Of a stretch of 64,000 nt of DNA, positions 1 to 11,365 are shown in pieces. The notes beneath the pieces were generated by a model. That model was not told the DNA's origin. It saw nothing but the letters and a program-made list of their open reading frames with translations, and ran no database searches. The stretch's first letter is position 1; each line of letters opens with the position of its first letter. The stretch is taken from positions 41,630,440 to 41,694,439 of the forward strand of contig OX485807.1 in assembly GCA_950295325.1 (NCBI GenBank), given 5' to 3'. This stretch comes from Polytrichum commune. Lineage: Eukaryota; Streptophyta; Polytrichopsida; Polytrichales; Polytrichaceae. The translations under genes were made by a program, and so were the position numbers.

Positions 1-592
1 AATTAACAAGCTCTTGATAGAAAGTTTTCTCAAAGAAGGATGAAACCCATGGTTTCGTCGCTCGTTGAGGGACTTCACGGATACGTCTATTGGGAGGGCT
101 CGAGTTTCGAAGTCCAAGGAGCCTTTGTGCTTTGGAAACACTGTGTGTACAACATTGAAGGTGAATAAATAACTCATTGACAATACAGTGTCTGAAGTGC
201 CATGGGATTGCGGTATGTACCAATAAGTTATTAGCAAGATTCACATCACACATCCTTGTAATACCTGTGAGAGGCTTGCCTTCTCCTTCATGGACCATTT
301 GAGACCTTGTGCACAATGACACAATTTTTGCTCACATAAGACTAATGCTCGATAATTAAATAAATTCAACTATCTACTTGTTTTTAAAAAAAAATGAGAT
401 TCTCAATCAAAATCGTAATCCCAAATGGTAACCCACATTAAGAGGGCATGCCAATGTACTTTACAATTTTGGACAAGTTTTGTTGAATCAACCCCTTGAA
501 ATCTTGTAGTGCGTTCTCTGTACATTGCAAAATATAAAGTTTGCATCATCACGAAAGAAAGAAAGAAAGAAAGAAGTTTGTGTGTAAATATA
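1..592. other. Gene-free AT-rich flank
   Basis: I see no coding exon, RNA gene or bounded mobile element here. A short (GAAA)n tract lies at about 552-576. Confidence 0.5.
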
Positions 593-823
593 AACCTCAT
601 GGTGGGACATTGGTGTCCCAAATGAATCGGAGCCTTCTCAATGATTGGTTTTGTGGTTGTAAGTGATCGAAAATAGAAACCGACTTCAATTATTAGAGCA
701 TGTACATGACGTGGAGATAAATTCAACGCCACTTTGATCGCCTTCAATTGACCAGTTTTGACGTCAACACGGATTTTAGGGTTCAATTGGTGTATTATGG
801 GACACATGTCCCTTCATGAGATT
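593..823 (-). mobile_element. 231-bp TIR element (family copy 1)
   Basis: Both ends match as inverted repeats: AACCTCATGGTGGGACA on the left, and its near-complement ending TTCATGAGATT on the right. The interior is homologous, in reverse orientation, to the 232-bp element at 19227-19458. The matching lengths and TIRs support a non-autonomous DNA transposon. The TSD is unclear and the superfamily unknown. The long minus-strand open frame crossing it has no coding support. Confidence 0.6.
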
Positions 824-3800
824 CATATGAAATCCCATATGGACTTAGATTGTCTTTGTCAATTACAAAATATCAAAAGAAAACAAAAATAATGAATTGA
901 ACATCAACATTTGTTGACATGAATATGAGTCCATTAGCCTTCGAGAGTCCTCTTGTTACATAATAAGGTATATCTAGTGCCTACCTTTCAGCCAGTGGAC
1001 TATGGGAAGTACCGTAACATGCAAAGAGAGAAGAAGATTAACGATGTGTCAAGGAAGGGGAGAGTACCGCCTCCTACTTTATTTTGTAGTTTTCTTTCTT
1101 TTGTTGGAGAATGGGATATGTTACGACGAAGAAACTTCGAGTGTCTTTCAATGATACCACCACTCCAAAAGCATGTTTGTAAGATAAAGCTTTGTTGGCA
1201 TGTATCATAAAGAAAGGGAAGCACTCCAATCTTTCGGGCATAATGGTATAAAAGCTTTGGGTACCTACTTTTGTTGCTTTTAGGAATACACTATGTTTCA
1301 AGATTTGGCTCTTGAGAGCATGTGTAATAAATGGGAGGGCAACATGTGTTCTTGACGGTTTGGTCAATTGTGACAAAAGATCCATTTCACGCGACTTTGA
1401 CAATGGTACCTACTACGAAGAGAAGCACCAAGTCAAGTCCAAACCAAATGACAAGGTCTACTCTCACTAAGGCTCTAGTGAGTTTGAACCTATCACCACC
1501 GTACATCCCACTTAGTGTGTGGTATTGTTTAGAGTTACGCAATGCTATAGCTATTCAATAAGAATGTAATATTTGACCAAGCAAAGTCATTTGTGTTTTA
1601 TAACGTCCAAACAACCTATTGAACTTTTGTTAGTAGAAATTGAACTCATGAGTAAGACGATTGCGTAATTCCAAATAATATCATGCACCAATTGGGATAA
1701 TCAACGTAGAAGTCATCATTATTCTAAGTGCTCTATCATAACATTTTGAAGCTTTACATGAATAAGTAAGTTATGCTATAGGGAGTCTACTGTAAGATGG
1801 ATTGGTTTTGATGGGACCGTTAGAAGTGGGAAAAAATCAAATATTTTCTAAGTTGCTAATCGATTAAATCATGTGAACCATGGGGAGGAAGCACCATGCG
1901 CAAAGTGAGTTTGAATTGATATGGGGATAGTTGTCGATAGGAAGTCTAGAAAATCACTTCAATTTAGGTTAAGCATTGCAATACCTAGATGTTTTCAAAT
2001 GCAAGATGGCCTTCAAGTATGGTAGTCCTTGCAAAACCTAAATGCTTGGGAATAACGAGAAAATGGCTTTGTGCACACATATAAGATAGCAACCATCTTC
2101 AACAAGACAATATGTTCCTTGGCACTACATTGTTTATATGTTAGTGCCACCAACATGTTAGTGTCACTTACGTTGTTATGAGACTTTTATGTAGGCTATA
2201 CTAATGAACGACAACTAATCATCAGTGTAAACCACACAACACTTGCCACTATTATGAGGTCTATGTGTATGTTACACAACGGTCAACAAAGTTATCCCAT
2301 AAGTGTAAACATATGACACTTGCCATTATTATCCTCAATAATATCCACGTTTTGCATAACTATGATGTAAAACTACCATTTCAAGTACTCCAAGCTAAGT
2401 GTCATACTGTAAAAAATCATCCAATTCAAAAAAATACTTGTATTGACAAATAGTGTCACGTTAATGAGTAATAGATGTGACATTTCTAAGCATTTAGACA
2501 CCTACTTTAGATCCTTCGTGAATACTATACATGACACTAATTTCCATGAACAATGTAGTGCAACCACATGTTTACACTTGAGCCATGCAGTCATGAACAA
2601 ATGCATGAGTTTTGTCATGATGTAAATCCCTTGTTCTACTTTGTTTTACAATCTATATATATATGGCATGGAAAAGGGTAGCTACTAGCTAGTGCTAGTG
2701 AACCAAACACAACAAGATAAACCCCATGTAAGAAACATGTTAAATTTGGAGACCCGGCCAAATACGAAGATGGACTTGTGAGCCGGACCCAAAGGGACTC
2801 TCATTGTGCATGGCAATAGGTATTAGGGGATGGGTATGGCATGGTAGATGGGCCATCATGCCACCATGGACCCCCATTCAACTCAATACAACGAGGTGAG
2901 CAATGATAGAAATGGCATGTCATGCAATGGCACGAGGCATGACGCGACTAAGGCATATATGGGTGTTCCGTGGTTTGTTTTTCATGCTCTTCAACTTCTA
3001 CCAATTAGATTTACCCAACAAGAATTGTTTTGCATTAGCAAGTCTATGATGAAGCATAAACAAAACTCGGATTGAACTTCGAACCTCCCCTTATTAAATG
3101 AGTCATGATGACATGAAGTGCATGTTTCTTGATTTCTTAAACAAAATGCATAGGTCCTCCCAACCGTGCTCACTGCTCATAAATAAGTTCACAAATATTG
3201 TCATCCCAACTTACTTTAAGTTTATTCAAATGCCAAGTATTGACACAAAGTTCGGTGTATTCTACAACCCTAACATTCATTTAATGAACTATTGTCATGG
3301 ATGATTGAAAATTGGATGAAAAATCACTTCGTAAGTGATGGATTTTTCAACGTTGTTAACTCTATAGTGCCCGGTTCTTGGTCTACAAGGAATGATGAAA
3401 AAATTATTAGGTCTACATTTAGTGACGGTGACACTACACAACCGGTTTAGAAGTAGTATTGACCAAGACAAATAGAATCGGTGACACTAAATGCAATCTT
3501 TGTTGTAGTTCTCAAATATTTGCGAAGGGAGCATCAAAGTATCAAGAAAGTAGTTGTCAACTAACTTATGTACTTTTTTTCCAATACTTGAGGGTGTACC
3601 CGATTTGTTGACGTTTCATATTGATGAGGTGGTGGATTTCTTGGAAAAAACTATCGTCCCAAGAGAAGGGGCCCTATCGGATGGTTGGGCTAGAGTGGTA
3701 ACATAATTCATTAAAAATACATATTATTAAACAATGAGAAGAGAATTTAATGGTTTGGATATAAAGGAAGTAGAAAGAAAAGGAAAGAAACGCAAGCATT

Positions 3801-4022
3801 TCTTAAGCATTTCTCCAAAAAAAAACTTGTGTGTTTCCATCTCTTGCATTGCCGAATCCTTAGCCAACATTTGGATTCTCAATGTAAAGGGGAACTACAC
3901 TAGATATGTTATTTTGTGTCCAGTTATATAGTGCAACATCCTTTTACTATTTTTTACCAAGTAAAGTTGTCAATTCTCTATAATGTTCAAATAACTAATT
4001 TGACCTTTGTTGGCAAAAAGAT
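824..4022. other. Gene-free repeat-derived region
   Basis: No gene recognised. Around 3290-3520 there is a degraded fragment related to the CACTAAT-ended TIR elements at 19152 and 26720 (shared stretches around the words TTGTCATGGATGATTG and ATTTAGTG). The rest is AT-rich sequence with no frame longer than chance. Confidence 0.45.
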
Positions 4023-4370
4023 GCCCCGGGCTAGATCACATCTTCATTCGGCTCAGTCTTCTTGCCCGCACCTGTGTGGGAACTATTCCCTGTCGGGAAC
4101 CAATGTGATTATACCCAGTCACTTGAGCCATTAAGCGCTTGGTCACTTAAACCATCAAGCTCCTTTGGCGTGTGAAGGAACTCCATCAATTGACTTGAGG
4201 ATAATGAAAGTGATGTCAACTTGAATATTTGTAAATTTGACAAGGTATTGTCACATTGGTTCCCAACATGGAAGAGTTCCCACGCAGGGAAGAACAGGGT
4301 GACTGAGCAGTGAAGGAGACGTGGGAAGGGACGCAACCTAGCTGAATGAAGATGTGATCTAGCCCGGGGC
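4023..4370. mobile_element. Mutator-like MITE, 348 bp, perfect 9-bp TSD
   Basis: The element begins GCCCCGGGCTAGATC and ends with the exact complement GATCTAGCCCGGGGC; the inverted repeat continues to about 29 bp with one gap. It is flanked on both sides by the identical 9-mer CAAAAAGAT (4014-4022 and 4371-4379). A 9-bp TSD with long TIRs is the Mutator-like (MULE) signature. There is no transposase, so it is a non-autonomous MITE. A second internal inverted pair (around GGGAACCAATGTGA and its complement) extends the fold-back. Confidence 0.88.
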
Positions 4371-4554
4371 CAAAAAGATAAGATATATTGTAAACAATTA
4401 AAGCATCACATAATTCTAAATAGCAAGTGACACTAAATACAGTATTCAGTGTACTCATCTTTCTGTGAGTGGGTGAGGCTACGTAAAATCATTACACAAA
4501 AATGCAAACAAAAGGGAGTTAATTGTGGGACATTTCTCCGTTGTGTAATTAATG

Positions 4555-5165
4555 GTTGTATGCTTAATCTTGTAATTAAGTTGCCCTTGCACATAATTAC
4601 ACTTGATTATGCTTGATTACTTATAATTGTATTTAATTTGAGTGTGTATAAATACTTGTGAAAGGATAAGACATTAATTAAAATGCCATAAAATGAAATA
4701 GCTAAAATCAACACATTATGTTGAGTTCAATTTAAGAATGACAAAGGCTAGATCAACAAAAAAAATTGTAACCTCAATGCCAACAAGGATTATTTTTATT
4801 TGTACTATTCTTAACTTCCAAGTTGATTACATACTTTGTTGATGGTTTCCCTTCAAAAATGAAATTTAGTCAATTGCTTATTTATTAAGTGAAAGTGAAC
4901 ATAGACACTAGATTCTTGGATTTTGAAGGCGGCGTGCACTCAATATGGGTTTTGTGGACAAACAACCTTCAAGAATGCAAGGGCAACTTTTTTTGAAGTT
5001 GAGTAGGGTGGGCAACGTTATTCAGTCGAGTTCATATTTAATCTGAAATTTTTGTCAAGGGTTGTCCAATGGGTTTCTAGTCACGGGCCCCATGCCCTTA
5101 TCCCAATAGAGACCCCTCCCCCTAAAAGTTCATAGCGGGAGGTTTAACATCTGCCATGGTTATAT
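4555..5165 (+). repeat. Dispersed repeat, copy 1 (carries the piggyBac-like empty site)
   Basis: About 600 bp homologous to 31885-32820, collinear throughout (shared blocks such as GTGTATAAATACTTGTGAAAG and AGTTCATAG). At about 5115-5125 this copy reads straight through the point at which the other copy is interrupted by the TTAA-flanked element at 32402-32763. No TG...CA LTR ends, primer-binding site or coding region were found; class unknown. Confidence 0.6.
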
Positions 5166-5325
5166 TGTCAATGGTATATGTTTGAGAGCATGATACCATG
5201 CTGAAAAAAGAAAAGGAAAGAAAAGAAAAGAAAAGAAAAAGCATGATAATCCTCCTCCCTCACCTACCCGCCTACTTAAATTGTGACAAAAGATAATTGT
5301 AAAAGGAACTATCCCCCCCCCCTCC

Positions 5326-5364
<39 letters not shown>

Positions 5365-6424
5365 CTTGAGTATATCAAAGTTTACTTTCAAGCTTTGTTG
5401 CTTCTTAAAACATCCTCTTGTTATGTGGCCATCTATTCTTTTACATATCCATGTGCCTTTCAAAACTCGGGAGGGTGGGTGGGACCACCCTTCATGACCA
5501 TATTTATGCACATCTATCTCCATACTACTATAATCATCTCATTTCAATATACTTCTAAAAAAGTTGAAACCTTAGCCATCTAAGCTACTAATGTTTCATA
5601 CTTTGTATGTTTAAGCAATATGTTGCCTTCCATATCCTAAGCTTACAAAATTAAGTTCAATATAAAACATGTTCAAGGATACTTCAAAGTCTTATCACAA
5701 CTCAAATATGCTTTACATTCCAAATCATCTTGTGGAATATCTAAGCAACATACACGTATGTTTGAAAGAAGATGATATATAAAACCTAAGTTTGTTGTCA
5801 ATTTTGTGAAGGGTGTGCCTCACCTATGCCCATGCCACCAACCAAATCCACATAGAGGGTTAATAACGTACACGAGGTGAATAACATCAAAACCCAATTG
5901 TTATTTATGTCACACAATCGTGTACGGCATAATCATACATTTCATATCAAAGAATACACATACTAACAATGAGTATTCTACCTATTCCTTAGCCATTTGA
6001 ACCTTATGTGACTGAAATGTGTGGCATGTTACACACACCTCCCACCTTTACTAGTCCACACCACTTACACTAATCCCATAAGTTACTTGGGGTAAACGGC
6101 CACTTGCGGCATAACCTTTCAAAGAAGGTTCATACGTTTCCTTTCACTTAATATAGGATTAGGTAACCATTTTCGACCATAGATGTTAAAATATCAGATC
6201 TATAGTGGGTATTTGTTAGGTAACTTGCACCTAACCCTGAAGTAATTTTCTTTGGGGTTATATTTTGTTACCATGTCAATCTATTAATGTGTAAGTAAAA
6301 AGAAAATATGGAGAGATATTTTCTTTTGAGGATTCAAATTCATAAAGTACACTTCAACATTAAAATTACTGCACTCAAATTTAGCAACAATTTTTTTGAA
6401 AACCATATAGAGGACATCAATTTA
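5166..6424. other. Gene-free stretch
   Basis: No gene recognised. It contains a homopurine AAAAG tract near 5205-5240 and the GA microsatellite listed separately; otherwise AT-rich sequence without bounded elements that I can see. Confidence 0.45.
5312..5361. repeat. C-run plus (AG)n microsatellite
   Basis: About ten C residues, then CTCCCAC, then an uninterrupted AG run of about 34 nt. Confidence 0.95.
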
Positions 6425-6746
6425 CTAAAAAGGATAGTTAGTGTTTGATTATATGTAATGTTGTTACCATCCTACCCTGCTCAACACTAATTTTCAATCC
6501 TTGACAATTAGCGTTAGACATAAATGTGTTGCTACCTTCCCTACTGCCACCTCCCTTCATTTATTTTTATTTTATTTTTTCATATCCTTACTAACACCAA
6601 ATTCAAACATGGAACTTCCACATGTTACCATAGTTGATATTTAGTGTTTGAGTTTACATTTAATGTTACTTACTTTCATAGGGTTATTGACATTTAGTGC
6701 ATGCATTCGTAATTAGTGTATCAAACACTATATATCCTTTTTAGTG
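6425..6746 (-). mobile_element. TA-flanked CACTAAA-type TIR element, about 322 bp
   Basis: The right end reads CCTTTTTAGTG followed by TA; the left end is TA then CTAAAAAGGATAG, having lost two terminal bases. The inverted repeats run about 25 bp. The interior is the reverse complement of the element at 36918-37236 (shared blocks around AACTTCCACATGTTACC and GGGTTATTGACATTTAG). The TA target suggests Tc1/mariner-type insertion. No transposase. Confidence 0.65.
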
Positions 6747-6905
6747 TAGTAACACTTCAGCAATAAAAACTTGAGCATTTAATTGATAGTAATTCCAAGA
6801 TGGCTTTTAGGGAATCAAAGCCAGTGGATTAGAAATCATCTAAGTATATAAATCACTCATGGAGTAGAATCAAATTCACAAAATTTTAAAAACTTAAATG
6901 ATGTA

Positions 6906-7125
6906 CTCCCTTTGTTTCACAATAAAACCATGGTTTCTGCATAAACTCCGTGCCAGAATAAAACCATGGTTTCGTTACGGACCTCCTCCGGGCATGACAG
7001 AGACGTCGGCAACTTTTCGGCAGCTCCCAATTTTGGTTAAAAAGCGCATTGTGGTTCAAATCCGGTCACTGTTCTTAATCCCGCACTGAAATAGAAACCA
7101 CAATTTTATTTTGAAACAGAGGGAG
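6906..7125. mobile_element. Stowaway MITE, 220 bp
   Basis: Canonical Stowaway termini: CTCCCTTTGTTTCA on the left and the complement TGAAACAGAGGGAG on the right, flanked by TA on both sides (6904-6905, 7126-7127). The imperfect inverted repeat runs about 35 bp. This is a non-autonomous Tc1/mariner-derived element of the kind common near plant genes. The middle is more GC-rich than the surroundings. Confidence 0.92.
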
Positions 7126-7785
7126 TAGTAAATTTGAACAGCGAGCAACTTCAATGATTGAACAACAATAGTGGTATTTCTATAGTAAAAAATCACTGAT
7201 AAAATAGAACAAAAATTCAACAGTAGATTTTATTTTATTTTATTTTTGAGACAGAAGGCCGACAGGCCAATGCCAAAGCACAGGAGGCGGTTGACCACCT
7301 GGCAAGTTTTCTGTCAAGTAGAGAGGAGATTTCACAGCCGGGATAAGAACCGCCATCAATAGTAGACATTAGGTTCCCACTTGAACTGGCTATGCAGTGA
7401 TATCAACTCCAAAGTAAAATGGCAATGTTAGCATACCATCTACTCACATTATTGGATATTGGTTAGCTCAAGTCAAACTCAGATTACAATCATATACAAA
7501 AATAAAACTTGTTATATTGATTTATTGACCATTTATCAAGTTTCTTAAGTCCTCTATAATCTTGATATTCAACCTTGCAAAATCACAATATTTGTATGTG
7601 TATTGTAATGATGCATTATCAAATTATGGTAATTTTCTTGTGAAGTTGAAGGTATCAATAGAAATAAGTATAGTCCTTTATGAGTGATTGCATGCATTAA
7701 CATGGAAGAGTGTGCTTAAACCGGAATTTTGGCGGCTTTGGTGGATTGTTGAAGTAGTGGTAGGTGTGATTGGCTTAGCAAATTA
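7126..7785. other. Gene-free stretch
   Basis: No gene. A GC-richer patch at about 7243-7370 (ACAGAAGGCCGACAGGCC to GGGATAAGAACCGCC) stands out from the AT-rich surroundings, but I cannot classify it. Confidence 0.4.
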
Positions 7786-8285
7786 GGGCCACTTCACACA
7801 CGAGCCAAGAGTTGTGACCATGAAATTGTGAGAGCCCAAAAGAAAGTGCCCAAAGGTTGTGCCAAGACACCTCCACAATCATGTAGTGTGGTCATGGACC
7901 CTCAAGTGTAGTGTGAAGTCATATGTGACCGGGCTCTCAATCAAATGCTATTTTAATGAATTTTTATTCATGCGGGTCCTCACACATGATAAAATAAAAT
8001 AAATCAATGGTTGTGAGCGTTTGGAGTGCCATGGTCTCCCGGTTTTGTGTTAGGCCTACCTCCAAGAGGTGGTTTTTGAAAATAGTCCAAGTGACCATGA
8101 AACATGATCCATTTGATGCCATGTAATAATCCATGTAGACTTTTACATCCATCTTGCATTCACATACTCCGTTGGTCCCTCAAGCGTAATGTGAAGCGAA
8201 CTTGGACCGGCTCCGCCTTTTCCACCAATGATAGTGCTTGAAGTGTAATGGTTGCGGGTTCTCAGTCTTGTGTGTGAAGTGGCCC
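7786..8285 (+). mobile_element. PIF/Harbinger-like MITE, 500 bp
   Basis: Starts GGGCCACTTCACACACGAG and ends with TGTGTGAAGTGGCCC, flanked by TTA on both sides (7783-7785 and 8286-8288). TTA targets and GGGCC-type ends fit PIF/Harbinger. It is the same length and closely similar to the copy at 41282-41781; many of the differences I can see are C/T or G/A, as expected from decay of methylated DNA. No transposase. Confidence 0.85.
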
Positions 8286-8288
8286 TTA

Positions 8289-10429
8289 GATTAGACATTG
8301 TAGAATCAACTTAAAATAAATTCCAAATCACATGAATATACCATAAATGTTTAGAGTAACTTACCCTTAGCACCCAAGATTGTCCCCTAACTCGCCTAAA
8401 ATCACTTGCTTATTCCGCACAAAAACAACTTTTGTTTGCCTCACTTTTGCCCCTATACTAAAACCAATGCTCCATCCAATAAGGGTTTGGAACCCTCATA
8501 ACTTTTGCATATGGTATCCTTATCACATATATATATATATATCCCACTCATAGCTATGTTTCTTCACTTACCCGTAATTATTGAAACCTCCCAAAATATG
8601 GCATTATTATCCACCCAAATGGGTCCAGAGCTAAGGATGGCATAGCATGCATGGGAGGAGGGTAATGTTGAGAATGAATCATCATAGGCAAGGAAATGAA
8701 GAAAGAGAGAGGCAAGCATGAAAAAGAAAGGAAGGCGCATCCACATATAGGAAATGGCTTTGTGGAGCACAAAATAATGCATGTTCCAACCCCATATTAT
8801 AACATGGAAAACAACACAAATGTTGTCGTCCTCGATGATTATGTTGTGTAATAAGGGAAGTGATGTAAACCAACATAATCCTTCACCGGAGAATATTACT
8901 GTAAGGGTGTCATGTCAAGGAGGGTGATATGGATACTAATCCACCAAAGCAAGAGCATGAAAGGAAGATGAGACAAACAAGCAAATAAAAGAAGGGTGGG
9001 AAGAGAAGGCAGGGGGAGGGGAGGGAATGGCGTGCACATGACGAACAAGAGAGAGAGGTGAGGGTCTTGCCCCAAGGCCTCACGTGTACTCATGAGCCCT
9101 CAAGGGCATGGCCCTATATCCATGTGAGGTCCAATGCAAGCATCTCATTAGATGTATTGAAGGATTTCTTTTGGTGGTTCATTGCATGATTGGATATTTG
9201 GTCCCAACCTATTATCATGTGAAATAAGTAAAACACATTATTTCGTTTTAACCCATTTACACTTGAATATGATATGGAATATGTCATACTTTTCTTTTGT
9301 CTCAATCCATTACACGACCTAACATGACCTCAAAAAGGACACAAGGTGAGTGCAAATATCATGAACCGTGACTTTGATGGGTTATGACATTTGGGTATAT
9401 ATCCAAGTCTAAAATGTACCCATCTAGAAGAAAATCATTGCCTATATGTTATCTACAACTTTCACTTGAAGAATCTACGTGATGTTCACTTGGGTTTTCA
9501 AAAGAGCAAGCTCAACTCTAACGTTCCTCGTTTGGATTTGTGAATGTGATTATGTAATTTTTATTTTGTTGTCATTGCTCCACACATGTTGAGATCCAAA
9601 ACAATGTTCATAATAAGTGCACTCGCCTCAACTTGCACCTAAGTCCATTACATATAGGGAAGGCCATGAGTTAATGATTCCACGCCATATGGCAGGGAGT
9701 CGTCCCAAAAACTAAGGCCTTCCCTTAAGGGTGAGAGCATGAGGGCAAGGCCTGACATTTTCAAAAGCCCCACATGAAGGACCCTCCTTTGCTTAAAACA
9801 CGAGGGAAATTCACATGACATAATGCACTCCAAGCCATTCATAAAACCATGCTGAGAATTTCACAATGTATTTGGTGGGAACCTTTATACCATGTAATGG
9901 CCCATCATTTTGAGAGACAACTTGCATAAGCTCGGTATAAACGTCGATTACATCATAGGTCTAATAATTTACGATTTTTTAGAAAGGAGTTATTTCCAGA
10001 AGGCCCTTGAGTCGTGGTGTTATGTGAATACATGCGAAACCTTGTGCTACCTCCCTTGGGTGGCCCATTATTCATGAAGGACCATGTCCCTAGGGGCTCT
10101 CTTTTTATTTTTCTTCCAATTATGTTACATGGGAACATTTTTGTGTATTTATCTATTTTATTTCAACAAGGTCACCCTCTAGACACGATCCAATGCATTC
10201 TAGCATGGTGGAATACATTGATCTAAAATGTGACCAGTCCACCAACTGGAATGCATTGGTCACTAAAGCTTCCCCATATTTTTGACGTAGAGAGGGCTCA
10301 TGTCAGGCTTTTTACAATATAAGAGCATTTGCCCTTGGAGCCTTGCCCTTGAAACCGCTCCACTTGGAGCCTTCTCTTATACAAAATGCCCTTGTCTTCC
10401 ATGTCATGACACAACTCCATGACTGTGTT
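8289..10429. other. Gene-free stretch
   Basis: No gene recognised on either strand. Includes a short (TA)n run at about 8528-8542. Several minus-strand open frames of 60-70 codons near 8564-9093 lie in polypyrimidine-rich sequence and have no domain I recognise. Confidence 0.45.
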
Positions 10430-10612
10430 CCATGAGACCATGTATCACATGAGCATAAATGTCTTTCAATTCGGGGATTCCGCATTTATGGGGAGCACTC
10501 AAGTTGTGGAGTGTGAACTTACCAAGAAGCAGGTGTAAATTATGAGAGTTTTCTAATCGCAACATGCTCCTTTGGAAAGAAACCATCATGTAATTGCTTA
10601 GGAATGCTATGT
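10430..10612 (+). repeat. Diverged single copy of the 17.1-kb tandem unit
   Basis: Shares ordered words with the 292-bp unit at 17131-17975: GACCATGTATCA, TATGGGGAGCACTCAAGTTGTG, a TGGAAAGAAA.CATCAT stretch, then TAATTGCTTAG.AATG. It is a lone dispersed relative of the tandem array. Confidence 0.55.
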
Positions 10613-11116
10613 CCAATAACGCGCCGCCATGGGGGAAAGAACTAGGAACTGCGGAAAAGAAGGCCCTCTCGTTAGCACAACAACATGTTCCGTACCCTAG
10701 CGTGTTGTGGAAAAGGATTACATAAGCAATGGTAGTGATGATGGCATGGCATGATGATATGCATGGGAGGAGGGTGATGATGATGTGAGGAATGTGAACC
10801 GCCTAAGTTGGCAAAGCAAAGCAAGCTAAGCCCAGCCAAGCCCAGCCAAGCCAAGCCAAGGCAGAGAAGGGGAGGGCAGGCAGGCAGACGACAAGCAGCA
10901 AGGAAAGGAATGGAAGGGAAGACTCCCACACAGGCAGAGGAAAACGGAGAAGACGAAGAAAACAGAGAGGAGGTGTGCACTTGCACACCCCGCTGTCACA
11001 TCCCCAGATACCCAACTCCCTTTTGCCTACGAGGCCCCGGAATCCTGTGCTTACATTGGCCCTGCCTCACCGATTAGACGCCAAGTGGAGCACAAGTGAG
11101 ATAGAAACATAGGGAG

Positions 11117-11164
<48 letters not shown>

Positions 11165-11365
11165 TGTGGTTGAAGGGTTGTGTGTGATATGGAAGTTTGA
11201 GTGAGTGGAGTTGAAGAAGCATGGAAGTTGGGGGATGTCCGCAAGGCTGATGTGTGGGGGGAGAAGGATAATGGAGTCGTGAGGGGCTTGGGGTGAGTGT
11301 GAAGGGGCAGGGGCGACAAGCTTTGGTGGGGGTAGGGTTTGGAGGCGCTTATTATCATTGAGGAG
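10613..11365 (+). promoter_or_regulatory. Probable PCO promoter and 5' leader
   Basis: Sequence upstream of the PCO start, GC-richer than the region before it. It includes imperfect AGCCCAGCCAAGCC-type repeats (10825-10865), a GA microsatellite and purine-rich sequence. An in-frame TAG at 11333-11335 precedes the PCO ATG, so the coding frame does not extend upstream unless spliced. Transcription start and TATA box cannot be assigned. Several short ATG frames near 11189-11290 would be uORFs if transcribed. Confidence 0.4.
11123..11161. repeat. (AG)n microsatellite upstream of PCO
   Basis: An almost uninterrupted AG run of about 39 nt, roughly 205 bp before the PCO start codon. GA/CT tracts are frequent in plant leaders; a role here is unproven. 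Confidence 0.95.

Noticed and set aside
403-807. 134-codon minus-strand frame
   Set aside because: It mostly coincides with a 231-bp TIR element; the related frame at 19260-19610 comes from another copy of the same element.
7053-7063. GGTTCAAATCC, resembling a tRNA/SINE B box
   Set aside because: It lies inside a Stowaway MITE, with no A box at proper distance and no cloverleaf.
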